64,000 nt of DNA from Flavobacterium daejeonense DSM 17708 (GCF_000425425.1 NZ_AUDK01000002.1:62001-126000); one strand, 5' to 3'; counted from the first letter of the stretch, positions 42,860 to 52,319 are shown. Made by a program: numbers and translations. Notes: generated by a model not told the origin, from the letters alone.

Positions 42860-45061
42860 ATGAATACAATCTTATTATTTATATTCTCAATGATATATTT
42901 CAATAGCCAGGCACAAGAAGGGAGTATGATTCGTATCGAAACTGAAAATTTTGCTCATGTTTTAAAGATAGGACTTGATCATAAATTGTATCAAACCTAT
43001 ATTGGAACTAAGCTGAATAACAATGCAGAATACGAGGCTGTTTCTAAGGAAAATATAAAGAAATTTGTAGTTAATGATGGAAATCCATTGATTGATTTAC
43101 GTCATGCTGCTTATCCTACTTTTGGAACAACTAATTTATTTGAACCAGCAATTCGTGTGACACATAACGATGGAAATCCTTCATTAGAATTAGAATATCA
43201 AAAGCATAGCACTAAAAAGATAGATGACAATTGTATTGAAACAATCATAAAATTAAAGGATCCTCAATATCCTGTATTTGTAGAATTACACTTTAAAGCA
43301 TTTTATAAACAAAATGTAGTTGAGTCCTGGACAGTAATCGAACACAAAGAAAAAGAACCTATTACCTTATATAATTACGCTTCATCAGCGCTGCATTTAG
43401 ATGCTGATAAATATTGGTTAACTCAGTTTTACAGTGATGTTGTTGAGGAAGTTAGGATTGAAGAAAGTCAATTAACCAAAGGTATAAAGATAATTGATTC
43501 TAAGTTGGGGGTAAGAACCAATATGTTTGCAGCGCCTAATTTCTTCCTGTCTTTAAATTCAAAATCAACCGAAGAAACCGGAGAAGTTTTGGCTGGAACA
43601 ATTGCCTGGTCAGGAAATTTCAAATTTACATTTGATTTGGACAATAATAATGAACTTCGAATTATTTCGGGAATTAATGAATTTGCTTCAGAGTATAGTC
43701 TAGAACCTCAAAAGGTTTTTAAAACACCAGTTTTTATCTATACTTTTTCCAATCAGGGAAAAGGATTGGCTAGTAGAAATTTACATTCCTGGGCTATGAA
43801 TTATGGCTTAAAAGATGGAAATAAATCAAGACTTACTTTATTGAATAATTGGGAAACTACTTTTTTTGATTTTGATGAAAAAAAATTAACGAATATGTTC
43901 TCCGATGCTAAAACACTGGGAGTGGATATGTTTTTGCTAGATGATGGTTGGTTTGGAAATAAATATCCAAGAAGCGGTTCTACATCAGGATTAGGAGATT
44001 GGCAGGCCACTAAGGCAATTTTGCCCAATGGAATTGGTTATTTGATGGATCAGGCAACAGCAACGGGAGTAAAATTTGGAATTTGGATTGAGCCGGAAAT
44101 GATTAATGAGAAAACAGAACTCTATGAAAAACATCCGGATTGGGTTTTAAGTTTGCCTAACAGAGCAAAAGATGTTTACCGTACGCAACTTGTTTTGGAT
44201 TTATGCAATCCTCAGGTGCAGGATTTTGTTTTTAAAGTTGTAGATGATATTATGCAAATTAAATCAGGAGTTTCGTTCTTTAAATGGGATTGTAACCGAA
44301 TGATGACTAGTGCTTATTCTAATTATCTAAAAAAACAACAATCGCATCTGTTTATTGAATATACAAATGGGCTTTATAAAGTACTGGATCGTATTAAGGC
44401 AAAGTACCCAAACTTAGAAATGATGCTTTGTGCTGGTGGTGGAGGAAGGGTAGATTATGGAATGTTGAACTATTTTACTGAGTTCTGGGCTAGTGATAAT
44501 ACAGATGCTTTTAATCGTATTTTTATTCAATGGGGATATTCTTATTTTTATCCTGCTTTGGCAACCTGTAATCATGTTACCTCAATGGGAAAACAATCCA
44601 TCAAATTCAGGACGGATGTGGCTATGATGGGTAAATTAGGATTTGATATTCATGTTGGTGGATTAAAAGAAGATGAACTTAAATTTTGTCAGGATGCTGT
44701 TGTCAATTATAAACGATTGAGTCCTACAATTTGGAAAGGAGATTTATATCGATTAGTTTCTCCGTATGAAGATACCAGAGCGGTTTTGATGTATGTTGAT
44801 AAAGAGAAGAATCATTCAGTTCTTTTTTCATATACTTTACAACCACTTACGGATCCTAATTATGGTTTAGTAAAGTTTAAAGGGCTTGATGTGAATAAAA
44901 AATATAAAGTAGAAGAAATCAATAGTATGCCTCACGGAAGAAAGAGTTTTGAGGAATCAGGCAATGTCTGTTCAGGTGATTTTCTAATGAAAATTGGTTT
45001 GAAAGTTTCTTCTTCTCAACCAGAGTCTAGTGTGATTCTCGAAATTAATGCAGTTGAATAA
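42860..45061 (+). CDS. GH36 alpha-galactosidase, exported
   Basis: The 733-residue protein has a signal peptide (ends near SQAQ, residue 19), an N-terminal beta-supersandwich and a TIM barrel. The nucleophile is Asp477 in KWDCNR and the acid/base is Asp546 in WASDNTDA; FLLDDGWFG and FGIWIEPEM are further GH36 signatures. GH36 enzymes remove terminal alpha-D-galactose. Established knowledge: serines of extensin carry single alpha-galactose residues, so this activity is needed for their deglycosylation. Other substrates such as raffinose or galactomannan are possible but would not explain the neighbours. The last 30 residues look like the usual C-terminal beta sheet. Confidence 0.93.
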   Translation: MNTILLFIFSMIYFNSQAQEGSMIRIETENFAHVLKIGLDHKLYQTYIGTKLNNNAEYEAVSKENIKKFVVNDGNPLIDLRHAAYPTFGTTNLFEPAIRVTHNDGNPSLELEYQKHSTKKIDDNCIETIIKLKDPQYPVFVELHFKAFYKQNVVESWTVIEHKEKEPITLYNYASSALHLDADKYWLTQFYSDVVEEVRIEESQLTKGIKIIDSKLGVRTNMFAAPNFFLSLNSKSTEETGEVLAGTIAWSGNFKFTFDLDNNNELRIISGINEFASEYSLEPQKVFKTPVFIYTFSNQGKGLASRNLHSWAMNYGLKDGNKSRLTLLNNWETTFFDFDEKKLTNMFSDAKTLGVDMFLLDDGWFGNKYPRSGSTSGLGDWQATKAILPNGIGYLMDQATATGVKFGIWIEPEMINEKTELYEKHPDWVLSLPNRAKDVYRTQLVLDLCNPQVQDFVFKVVDDIMQIKSGVSFFKWDCNRMMTSAYSNYLKKQQSHLFIEYTNGLYKVLDRIKAKYPNLEMMLCAGGGGRVDYGMLNYFTEFWASDNTDAFNRIFIQWGYSYFYPALATCNHVTSMGKQSIKFRTDVAMMGKLGFDIHVGGLKEDELKFCQDAVVNYKRLSPTIWKGDLYRLVSPYEDTRAVLMYVDKEKNHSVLFSYTLQPLTDPNYGLVKFKGLDVNKKYKVEEINSMPHGRKSFEESGNVCSGDFLMKIGLKVSSSQPESSVILEINAVE

Positions 45062-45077
45062 TTTTTGAATAAAGAAC

Positions 45078-46040
45078 ATGAAAAAAATTCATCATATATC
45101 AGATGATTACATAGAAAAAAATTGCAATTTTAATGAATTGATTGAGACACTGAGAGATGGGTTTTCAAATTCTGATATCGAAGTTCCTATGCGCCACCAT
45201 CATGATTTTTCTAATCCGGAAGAAGATAAGGATTCTACCTTGTTATTGATGCCTGCTTTTAATCCGGGGAAAAATTTAGGTGTAAAAATAGTGACTGTGA
45301 GTCCTAATAATGGTAAATATGATATGCCGGCCATTCAGGGGACGTATATCTATTTGGATGCTCATAAAGGAAATATTAATGCTATTTTGGATGCAAAATC
45401 GCTAACAGCTAAAAGAACTGCGGCAACATCCGCTTTGGCAAGTAGTTATCTTTCCAGAGTTGATTCCAGTTCTTTGTTGATGATTGGTACAGGTGCACTT
45501 TCTGTTGATTTAATTAAAGCTCATGCTAGTGTAAGACCTATTAAACAAGTTTTTATCTGGGGAAGAGATAAAAAGAAAGCACAGAAAATTGTAAATATTC
45601 TAAAAGATTTTTCGTTTACTTGTACTGCCATTGAACAGATAGAGGATAAAATTTCCGAAGTAGATATTATTTCTTCAGCGACATTGTCTCCTACTCCTTT
45701 GGTTTTTGGAAAATATCTAAAAGAAGGACAACACCTGGATTTAGTGGGGGCTTATAAAAAAAATACCAGAGAAGCTGATGACGAAGCGATTTTAAAATCA
45801 TCTGTTTTTTTAGATACTTATCAAGGCGGACTAAAAGAAAGTGGTGATATCCTGATTCCATTGACTAACGGTATTATTACTAAAGAAAGTATCAAAGCTG
45901 ATTTGTTTGAGTTGTGTTCTAATGTTAAAAAAGGAAGGAGTTCAGATACTGAAATTACTTATTTTAAATCTGTAGGACATGCTTTAGAGGATTTAATAGC
46001 GGCATCTTATTTTTATCAGTTATTTGATTCAAAGGAGTAA
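45078..46040 (+). CDS. Ornithine cyclodeaminase/mu-crystallin family protein, candidate 1-pyrroline-2-carboxylate reductase
   Basis: The 320-residue protein has the family layout: substrate domain with MRHHHDF, VKIVTVSPNN and LDAKSLTAKRTAATSALA, then a nucleotide-binding domain with the GTGALS loop (LLMIGTGALSVDL). Members include ornithine cyclodeaminase, alanine dehydrogenase and 1-pyrroline-2-carboxylate reductase. The last reduces 1-pyrroline-2-carboxylate to L-proline. Since the D-amino acid dehydrogenase at 20961 could generate this compound from D-proline, a reductase closing the loop is the favoured inference. It sits 16 bases after the GH36 gene and before the Xaa-Pro peptidase gene. 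It is cytoplasmic (no signal peptide). Confidence 0.75.
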   Translation: MKKIHHISDDYIEKNCNFNELIETLRDGFSNSDIEVPMRHHHDFSNPEEDKDSTLLLMPAFNPGKNLGVKIVTVSPNNGKYDMPAIQGTYIYLDAHKGNINAILDAKSLTAKRTAATSALASSYLSRVDSSSLLMIGTGALSVDLIKAHASVRPIKQVFIWGRDKKKAQKIVNILKDFSFTCTAIEQIEDKISEVDIISSATLSPTPLVFGKYLKEGQHLDLVGAYKKNTREADDEAILKSSVFLDTYQGGLKESGDILIPLTNGIITKESIKADLFELCSNVKKGRSSDTEITYFKSVGHALEDLIAASYFYQLFDSKE

Positions 46041-46085
46041 AACAAAACTTTTTTACAATTATAAACAATTAATTATTTTTTGCGA

Positions 46086-47306
46086 ATGACAAAAAAGACA
46101 ATTGGAGTGGGTGGATCGACAGCTGCTATAGAGTTAGAAAAAATTGTTGATATGACTCAAAATGTAAAACCAATTACAATCGATGAATATCAATCAAGAA
46201 TGCAAAAGGCAGTCTTTTTAATGAAAGAGCATTCTGTTGAAGTGATGTATTTGAATGCAGGTACTAATTTGTATTATTTTACCGGAACACAATGGAATCC
46301 CTCGGAAAGAATGGTTGGTGCTTTGTTGTTTGATGACGGAACTTTAGTGTATATAGTTCCAAAATTTGAAGAAGGTACTTTTAAAAAATACAGTCAGGTT
46401 GAGGCAAAAATTTATTGTTGGGAAGAACATGAATCACCTTATGAGTTAATTAATGAATTGTTAAAAACGAAAAACAAAACCACTGCAACTTTAGCTATTG
46501 ATGAATCGGCATCATATTTTTTGGCAGATGGAATTTTAAAAGCAAATCCATCCTGTAGTATTCAAACCGCTCAGCAAATTACTGCCGGATGTCGCATGCA
46601 AAAATCAGCAAATGAATTGGCTATTATAAAGCAGGTAAAAGAGATTACGATGGTGGTGCAAAGGGCAGCTGCTAAGATTTTACGACCAGGTATCAGTGTT
46701 GATGAAGTGGTTAGTTTTATCAATGAAGCACATAAAAAAGCAGGTATAACTTCGGGATCTTATTTTTGTATTGTTTTGTTTTCAGATGACACCCAATATC
46801 CTCATGGTGTGGTTGTTCCTCAAGTCTTAAAAGAAAATGATGCAGTTATTGTTGATACCGGTTGTCGTCTAGAAGGTTATCTTTCGGATATAACCAGATC
46901 ATATGTTTACGGTACCCCTTCTGACGAATATAAAGAAATTTGGAATTTAGAAAAAGCTACGCAATTAGCTGCTTTTGAGGCAGCAGTTATTGGTGTTACA
47001 TGCGGTTCAGTAGATGACGCTGCCCGAAAAACTTTAGCAAATACAGGTTTGAGCTCTGATTATAGTTTGCCGGGTTTACCGCACCGTGTAGGTCATGGAA
47101 CAGGTTTGGATATTCATGAATACCCATATTTAGTAAGAGGAAGTGAGATTCAACTTTTAGAAGGAATGGTTGTTAGTAATGAACCAATGATTTGTATTCC
47201 AGGGAAATTTGGAATCAGGCACGAAGATCATTTCTATATGACAAAAAATGGTCCTCAGTGGTTTACAATACCTATGGAGAGTATTGAAAATCCTTTTGGT
47301 TATTAA
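46086..47306 (+). CDS. M24 family Xaa-Pro-type peptidase (creatinase fold)
   Basis: The 406-residue protein has a creatinase-like N-terminal domain (about 25-170) and a pita-bread catalytic domain. The five metal ligands are visible in order: Asp in VDTGCR, Asp in SDITRSY, His in HRVGHGTG, Glu in NEPMI and Glu in RHEDHFY. Family members cut Xaa-Pro bonds at peptide N-termini or split Xaa-Pro dipeptides. No signal peptide is present, so it should release Pro or Hyp in the cytoplasm and feed the epimerase. I chose the ATG at 46086 over a TTG at 46080. It is the last gene of the operon. Confidence 0.88.
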   Translation: MTKKTIGVGGSTAAIELEKIVDMTQNVKPITIDEYQSRMQKAVFLMKEHSVEVMYLNAGTNLYYFTGTQWNPSERMVGALLFDDGTLVYIVPKFEEGTFKKYSQVEAKIYCWEEHESPYELINELLKTKNKTTATLAIDESASYFLADGILKANPSCSIQTAQQITAGCRMQKSANELAIIKQVKEITMVVQRAAAKILRPGISVDEVVSFINEAHKKAGITSGSYFCIVLFSDDTQYPHGVVVPQVLKENDAVIVDTGCRLEGYLSDITRSYVYGTPSDEYKEIWNLEKATQLAAFEAAVIGVTCGSVDDAARKTLANTGLSSDYSLPGLPHRVGHGTGLDIHEYPYLVRGSEIQLLEGMVVSNEPMICIPGKFGIRHEDHFYMTKNGPQWFTIPMESIENPFGY

Positions 47307-47404
47307 AGGGTTAAAGAAGAGAATCGAATGTTAGTTTTCTTTTAAATTTGTTGTAGTTTGTTTATTGAAACTTTAAGAAAAGGATTAACAAGGGGTAATT
47401 ATTT

Positions 47405-47433
47405 TTGGTTTCTAAAAATAAACACTATATTTG
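47405..47433 (+). promoter_or_regulatory. Promoter of the rimP-nusA-infB operon
   Basis: TTG at 47405-47407, an 18-base spacer, and TATATTTG at 47426-47433 match the Bacteroidota consensus. Transcription would begin near 47440. Confidence 0.7.
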
Positions 47434-47461
47434 CAGCGTTATTTATTAAAATCTAGATAAT

Positions 47462-47487
47462 GAGGGGACTAAATGTCCCCTCTTTTT
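47462..47487 (+). terminator. Terminator-like hairpin in the rimP leader
   Basis: GAGGGGAC (47462-47469) pairs perfectly with GTCCCCTC (47475-47482) around TAAAT and is followed by five T. It lies after the promoter and ends about 10 bases before the rimP ATG, so it is placed like an attenuator rather than as the end of the upstream operon. Confidence 0.75.
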
Positions 47488-47497
47488 ATAAAAAAAT

Positions 47498-47962
47498 ATG
47501 ACATTTAAAGAAAAAGTAAGTTCGTTATTGCAAGAGGTTCTCGAGGAAAAGTCTTCACTTTTTTTAATTGACTTAACTATTACTGATGCATTTAAAGTGA
47601 TGATTACTTTGGATGATGATAACGGAGTAGTTTTGCAGGATTGTATTGATATTAGTCGTGCAATTGAAAGTAAGTTAGACAGAGAAGAGCAGGATTATTC
47701 TTTGGAAGTAGCTTCGGTAGGGATAGGTTCGCCATTAAAATTGACACGTCAATATATTAAAAATATTGGCAGAACTTTGATAGTGACTACAAATACTGAA
47801 AAAATTGAAGCTGAATTAGTTGATGCTAATGAAGATTTCATAATTTTGTCTTGGAAAGCAAGAGAGCCTAAGAAAGTAGGGAAAGGAAAAGAAACAGTAC
47901 AGAAAGAACAACAAATACCTTATACAGATATTAAAGAGGCAGTTGTTACAGTAACATTTTAA
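47498..47962 (+). CDS. rimP: Ribosome maturation factor RimP
   Basis: The 154-residue protein has the RimP layout: N-terminal alpha/beta domain with [19 protein letters not shown], the signature [12 protein letters not shown], and a C-terminal SH3-like domain (about 85-154) with a lysine-rich loop. RimP is needed for late 30S subunit maturation. It is first in the rimP-nusA-infB operon, an order conserved in most bacteria. The gap to nusA is 13 bases. The unusual leader hairpin lies just before its start. Confidence 0.93.
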   Translation: MTFKEKVSSLLQEVLEEKSSLFLIDLTITDAFKVMITLDDDNGVVLQDCIDISRAIESKLDREEQDYSLEVASVGIGSPLKLTRQYIKNIGRTLIVTTNTEKIEAELVDANEDFIILSWKAREPKKVGKGKETVQKEQQIPYTDIKEAVVTVTF

Positions 47963-47975
47963 TTAAAGAATTCGC

Positions 47976-49229
47976 ATGGAAAATTTAGCATTAATCGATT
48001 CATTTTCAGAGTTTAAAGATGATAAACTTATTGATCGTGTAACGCTTATGGCAATTTTAGAAGATGTATTTAGAAATGCATTGAAGAAAAAATACGGATC
48101 AGATGATAATTTCGATATCATTATCAATCCTGATAAAGGTGATATGGAAATTTGGAGAAGAAGAGTAATTGTTGCTGATGAAGATTTGGATTTCGAAAAT
48201 GAAGAGATTACTTTAACTGAAGCCAGAAAAATTGAAGCTGATTTTGAAATTGGAGAAGAAGTTTCGGAAGAGGTGAAATTGATTGATTTAGGTAGAAGAG
48301 CTATCTTGGCTTTGCGTCAAAACTTGATTTCAAAAATACACGAACACGATAACACCAATCTTTACAAACAATTTAAAGATTTAATTGGGGATATTTACAC
48401 TGCCGAAGTACATCACGTGCGTCCAAGAGTGGTTATTTTGGTGGATGATGAAGGAAATGAAATTGTTTTACCAAAAGAAAAACAAATTCCATCTGACTTT
48501 TTCCGTAAAGGAGATAACGTTCGTGGAATTATTGAAAGCGTTGAATTAAAAGGAAACAAACCTCAGATTATTATGTCCAGAACTTCTGAGAAGTTTTTGG
48601 AAAAATTATTTGAACAGGAAATTCCTGAGGTATTCGATGGTTTAATTACGATTAAAAAAGTAGTGAGAATTCCAGGTGAAAAAGCTAAAGTAGCGGTGGA
48701 TTCTTATGATGATCGAATTGATCCGGTAGGAGCTTGTGTGGGAATGAAAGGTTCTCGTATCCATGGTATCGTTCGTGAATTAGGAAATGAAAATATTGAT
48801 GTTATTAATTATACTAATAATATTCAATTGTTTATAACAAGAGCGTTAAGTCCTGCAAAAGTATCTTCAATCAAGATTGATGAAGAAACCAAAAGAGCAG
48901 ATGTGTTCTTGAAATTAGAAGAAGTATCAAAAGCTATCGGTAGAGGAGGGCACAATATTAAATTAGCCGGTTTATTAACAGGTTATGAGTTAGATGTTAT
49001 CAGAGAAGGTGATGTTGAAGGTACTACTGCTGATGAAGACGATGTAGAATTAACAGAGTTCTCAGATGAAATCGATGAGTGGATTATTGAAGAATTTGCG
49101 AAAATTGGATTGGATACTGCAAAAAGTATTTTGAAACATGACGTAGAAGATTTAGTAAGAAGAACAGATTTAGAAGAAGAAACAATTCTAGATGTAATGA
49201 AAATATTGAAAGAAGAGTTTGATAGTTAG
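47976..49229 (+). CDS. nusA: Transcription termination/antitermination factor NusA
   Basis: The 417-residue protein has an N-terminal RNA polymerase-binding domain (about 1-125), an S1 domain (about 130-200) and two KH domains (about 200-345; GACVGMKGSRIHGIVRELGNE as first KH region, cited here by its GMKGSRI loop, and GRGGHNI in the second). A short acidic tail follows, and the long C-terminal repeats of the E. coli protein are absent. NusA binds nascent RNA and RNA polymerase and modulates pausing and hairpin-dependent termination. It could therefore act on the hairpin in its own operon leader. Confidence 0.95.
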   Translation: MENLALIDSFSEFKDDKLIDRVTLMAILEDVFRNALKKKYGSDDNFDIIINPDKGDMEIWRRRVIVADEDLDFENEEITLTEARKIEADFEIGEEVSEEVKLIDLGRRAILALRQNLISKIHEHDNTNLYKQFKDLIGDIYTAEVHHVRPRVVILVDDEGNEIVLPKEKQIPSDFFRKGDNVRGIIESVELKGNKPQIIMSRTSEKFLEKLFEQEIPEVFDGLITIKKVVRIPGEKAKVAVDSYDDRIDPVGACVGMKGSRIHGIVRELGNENIDVINYTNNIQLFITRALSPAKVSSIKIDEETKRADVFLKLEEVSKAIGRGGHNIKLAGLLTGYELDVIREGDVEGTTADEDDVELTEFSDEIDEWIIEEFAKIGLDTAKSILKHDVEDLVRRTDLEEETILDVMKILKEEFDS

Positions 49230-49278
49230 ATCTATGCTTCTAACAACACAACGGAATAGGTAATATTAAAAAGTTTAT

Positions 49279-52176
49279 ATGTCTGAAGAGAGAGTAATAA
49301 GAATAAACAAAGTTTTAAGGGAATTGAATATTTCTTTAGAAAGAGCTGTGGATTATCTTAAGGATAAAGGGATTGCGATTGAGTCAAATCCGAACACAAA
49401 AATTTCTAATGATGTATACGATATCCTGTGCGGTCAGTTTGCGGGTGACAGAGGGAAAAAAGAGGCTTCGAAAGAAGTAAGCGAAGAGAAGAGAAAAGAA
49501 AAAGAAGCATTACGTATTGAGCGCGACAGAGAAGCGGAAGATAAACGTAAGCAGGAAGAAGAATTACAAAGACAACAACAGGAAGTAATTAAAGCAAGAG
49601 CGGTAATTTCAGGACCTGTACAAGTTGGAAAAATTGATTTAAATCCGAAACCTACTCCTTCTCCGGTAGCTGAAGAAAAAGTAAGCGCTACTAAGCCTGA
49701 AGTTGCCGAAGAAAAACCGGCTGCTAAAATTAGCTCTCCAGAAAAAACTGATTCAGACAAAAAAGAAGAGAAAGTTGTAGCTGAAACGCCTAAAGCCGCT
49801 CCTGAAAATACAGCTAAAGCTGAAGTTAAAAAAGAGGAGAAAGCCGTTAAGGCTGAATCTCAGACTCCGGCTAAAGAAGCTCCAAAAACAGAGGAGGCTC
49901 CGGCAGAAGACGCTATTGCTACTCAGTATCAAAAACTTTCCGGGGCTAAATTAACAGGTCAAACTATTGATCTGTCTCAATTTGAGAAGCCTAAGAAGAA
50001 AAAAGAAGATTTTAAAAATGCGGCCAATAAAGCGGCTGCTCCGGGAGCGCCGGGTGCGAATGCTAATAAAAGCAAACGTAAAAGAATTGCTCCTAAACCA
50101 GGTGCGCCGGCTCCTAATGCAGGTAATCAACAAAGAACTCCGGGAACTCCTAATCCAAATAAAATAACTCCTAATACAGGTGGAGGTTTTAACGCTAATA
50201 AAGACAGAGGCGCAAGACCTGGATTTAATAAAGGAAATCGTCCTGCGATTGTAGCTAAAGTTGAGCCAACAGAAGAGGAAGTTAAAAATCAAATTAGAGA
50301 GACTTTAGAAAAACTTCAAGGTAAAAAAGGAGGGAAATCTAAAGCGGCTAAATATAGAAGAGATAAAAGAGATACGCACCGTCAAAAATCGGATGATGAG
50401 CAAAGAGCATTAGATGAAGAAAGCAAAATCCTTAAAGTAACCGAGTTTGTTACCGTAGGTGAAATTGCCATCATGATGGATGTGCCTATTACTAAGGTAA
50501 TTGGAACCTGTATGTCTTTAGGGATCATGGTAACCATGAACCAACGTTTGGATGCAGAAACTTTAACAATTGTTGCTGACGAATTTGGTTATGATGTAGA
50601 ATTTATCACCGTGGATATCGAAGATGCTATTGAAGTAGTTGAAGATAAAGAAGAAGATTTAGTAAACAGAGCGCCAATTGTAACTGTAATGGGTCACGTT
50701 GACCACGGTAAAACTTCCTTACTGGATTACATTCGTAAAGAAAATGTAATTGCCGGTGAGTCCGGAGGTATTACGCAGCACATTGGAGCTTATGGTGTGA
50801 AATTAGAGAATGGTCAAAAAATAGCCTTCTTAGATACACCAGGTCACGAGGCGTTTACCGCGATGCGTGCCCGTGGAGCGCAATTGACAGATATTGTTAT
50901 TATCGTAATTGCTGCCGATGATGATATCATGCCACAAACCAAAGAGGCAATCTCACATGCTCAGGCGGCTGGTGTACCGATCATTTTTGCTATCAACAAA
51001 ATCGATAAGCCAAATGCGAATCCGGATAAGATTAAAGAAAGATTAGCGGGTATGAACTTGCTTATTGAAGAATGGGGAGGTAAAATCCAATCGCATGATA
51101 TTTCTGCCAAAACAGGTCTTGGTGTAAAAGACCTTTTGGAAAAAGTATTATTGGAAGCTGAGATTTTAGATTTGAAATCAAATCCTGGTAAATTGGCTCA
51201 GGGAGCTGTTGTGGAAGCTTTCTTAGATAAAGGTAAAGGATACGTTTCGACTATCATGGTTCAACACGGAACTTTAAGAATTGGAGATTATCTGTTAGCA
51301 GGTAAACATCATGGTAAAGTGAAAGCAATGCATGATGAGCGGGGTAATATTGTTACAGCAGCAGGACCGTCAACTCCGGTATCTATTTTAGGTCTGGATG
51401 GAGCGCCTACTGCAGGTGATAAGTTCAGTGTATTTGAAGATGAAAAAGAAGCAAAACAAATTGCGGCTAAGCGTTCTCAATTGATGCGTGAACAATCCGT
51501 ACGTACACAACGTCATATTACTTTGGACGAAATTGGTCGTCGTATTGCATTAGGTCAGTTTAAAGAATTGAACGTAATCCTTAAAGGAGACGTGGATGGT
51601 TCTGTTGAGGCATTATCGGATTCCTTCTCTAAATTATCGACTGAAGAAATTCAAATCAATATTATTCATAAAGGGGTTGGAGCAATTACTGAAACCGACG
51701 TTATGTTGGCTTCTGCTTCTGATGCAATTATTATCGGATTTAACGTTCGTCCTGCCGGAAATGCAAGACAGTTGGCTGATAAAGAGGAAATCGATATCCG
51801 TTACTACTCTATTATCTATGCAGCTATCGATGATTTGAAAGATGCAATGGAAGGAATGCTTGCTCCGGAAATGAAAGAGGAAGTCTTAGGAAATGCTTCT
51901 ATCAGAGAGTTGTTCAAAATTTCTAAAGTGGGCACTATTGCCGGATGTATGGTTACGGATGGTAAGATTACCCGTCAGGCGAAAATTAGAATTATACGTG
52001 ATGGAGTAGTTGTTCACGAAGGCGAATTGGTAGCCTTGAAACGTTTCAAAGACGATGTGAAAGAAGTAACCAAAGGTTACGATTGCGGTATCCAAATTAA
52101 AGGATTCAATGATATCGAAATTGATGATGTGATTGAAGCGTACCACGAAGTAGCAATTAAGAAAAAATTGAAATAA
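49279..52176 (+). CDS. infB: Translation initiation factor IF-2
   Basis: The 965-residue protein has a small N-terminal IF2_N domain, a long low-complexity region rich in Lys, Glu, Ala and Pro (about 55-370), a second IF2_N domain (about 390-445), the GTPase domain and domains II, III and IV. The GTPase motifs are GHVDHGKTS, DTPGHEAF and NKIDKP. IF-2 brings initiator tRNA to the 30S subunit. The linker region is typical of Bacteroidota IF-2 and is not a tandem DNA repeat. It ends the operon, with a terminator following 24 bases after the stop. Confidence 0.97.
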   Translation: MSEERVIRINKVLRELNISLERAVDYLKDKGIAIESNPNTKISNDVYDILCGQFAGDRGKKEASKEVSEEKRKEKEALRIERDREAEDKRKQEEELQRQQQEVIKARAVISGPVQVGKIDLNPKPTPSPVAEEKVSATKPEVAEEKPAAKISSPEKTDSDKKEEKVVAETPKAAPENTAKAEVKKEEKAVKAESQTPAKEAPKTEEAPAEDAIATQYQKLSGAKLTGQTIDLSQFEKPKKKKEDFKNAANKAAAPGAPGANANKSKRKRIAPKPGAPAPNAGNQQRTPGTPNPNKITPNTGGGFNANKDRGARPGFNKGNRPAIVAKVEPTEEEVKNQIRETLEKLQGKKGGKSKAAKYRRDKRDTHRQKSDDEQRALDEESKILKVTEFVTVGEIAIMMDVPITKVIGTCMSLGIMVTMNQRLDAETLTIVADEFGYDVEFITVDIEDAIEVVEDKEEDLVNRAPIVTVMGHVDHGKTSLLDYIRKENVIAGESGGITQHIGAYGVKLENGQKIAFLDTPGHEAFTAMRARGAQLTDIVIIVIAADDDIMPQTKEAISHAQAAGVPIIFAINKIDKPNANPDKIKERLAGMNLLIEEWGGKIQSHDISAKTGLGVKDLLEKVLLEAEILDLKSNPGKLAQGAVVEAFLDKGKGYVSTIMVQHGTLRIGDYLLAGKHHGKVKAMHDERGNIVTAAGPSTPVSILGLDGAPTAGDKFSVFEDEKEAKQIAAKRSQLMREQSVRTQRHITLDEIGRRIALGQFKELNVILKGDVDGSVEALSDSFSKLSTEEIQINIIHKGVGAITETDVMLASASDAIIIGFNVRPAGNARQLADKEEIDIRYYSIIYAAIDDLKDAMEGMLAPEMKEEVLGNASIRELFKISKVGTIAGCMVTDGKITRQAKIRIIRDGVVVHEGELVALKRFKDDVKEVTKGYDCGIQIKGFNDIEIDDVIEAYHEVAIKKKLK

Positions 52177-52199
52177 TATTTCGAAATATATTTTATAAG

Positions 52200-52226
52200 A
52201 AAAATCCCGAGTAATCGGGATTTTTT
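52200..52226 (+). terminator. Intrinsic terminator after infB
   Basis: AAAATCCCGA pairs with TCGGGATTTT around GTAA and is followed by further T. It closes the rimP-nusA-infB operon. Confidence 0.9.
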
Positions 52227-52319
52227 GTATTTTAGGTTTTTTTTGAGGAAATTTTGTTCAAAGAGAAAATTATATTGGCTATGTGAGCAATAGCAACCAC
52301 CCAACTATACAAAAATGCA

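Noticed and set aside
7822..47306. Arabinogalactan-protein degradation as the main role
   Set aside because: No exo-beta-1,3-galactanase, GH16 or GH30 type galactanase or glucuronidase was recognised, whereas Hyp and alpha-galactose handling are present. It cannot be excluded fully because GH42 and GH43 would also fit.
49430..50300. Tandem repeat or minus-strand gene in infB
   Set aside because: The low complexity comes from the Lys/Glu/Ala/Pro-rich linker of IF-2; the opposite-strand frames are shadows.
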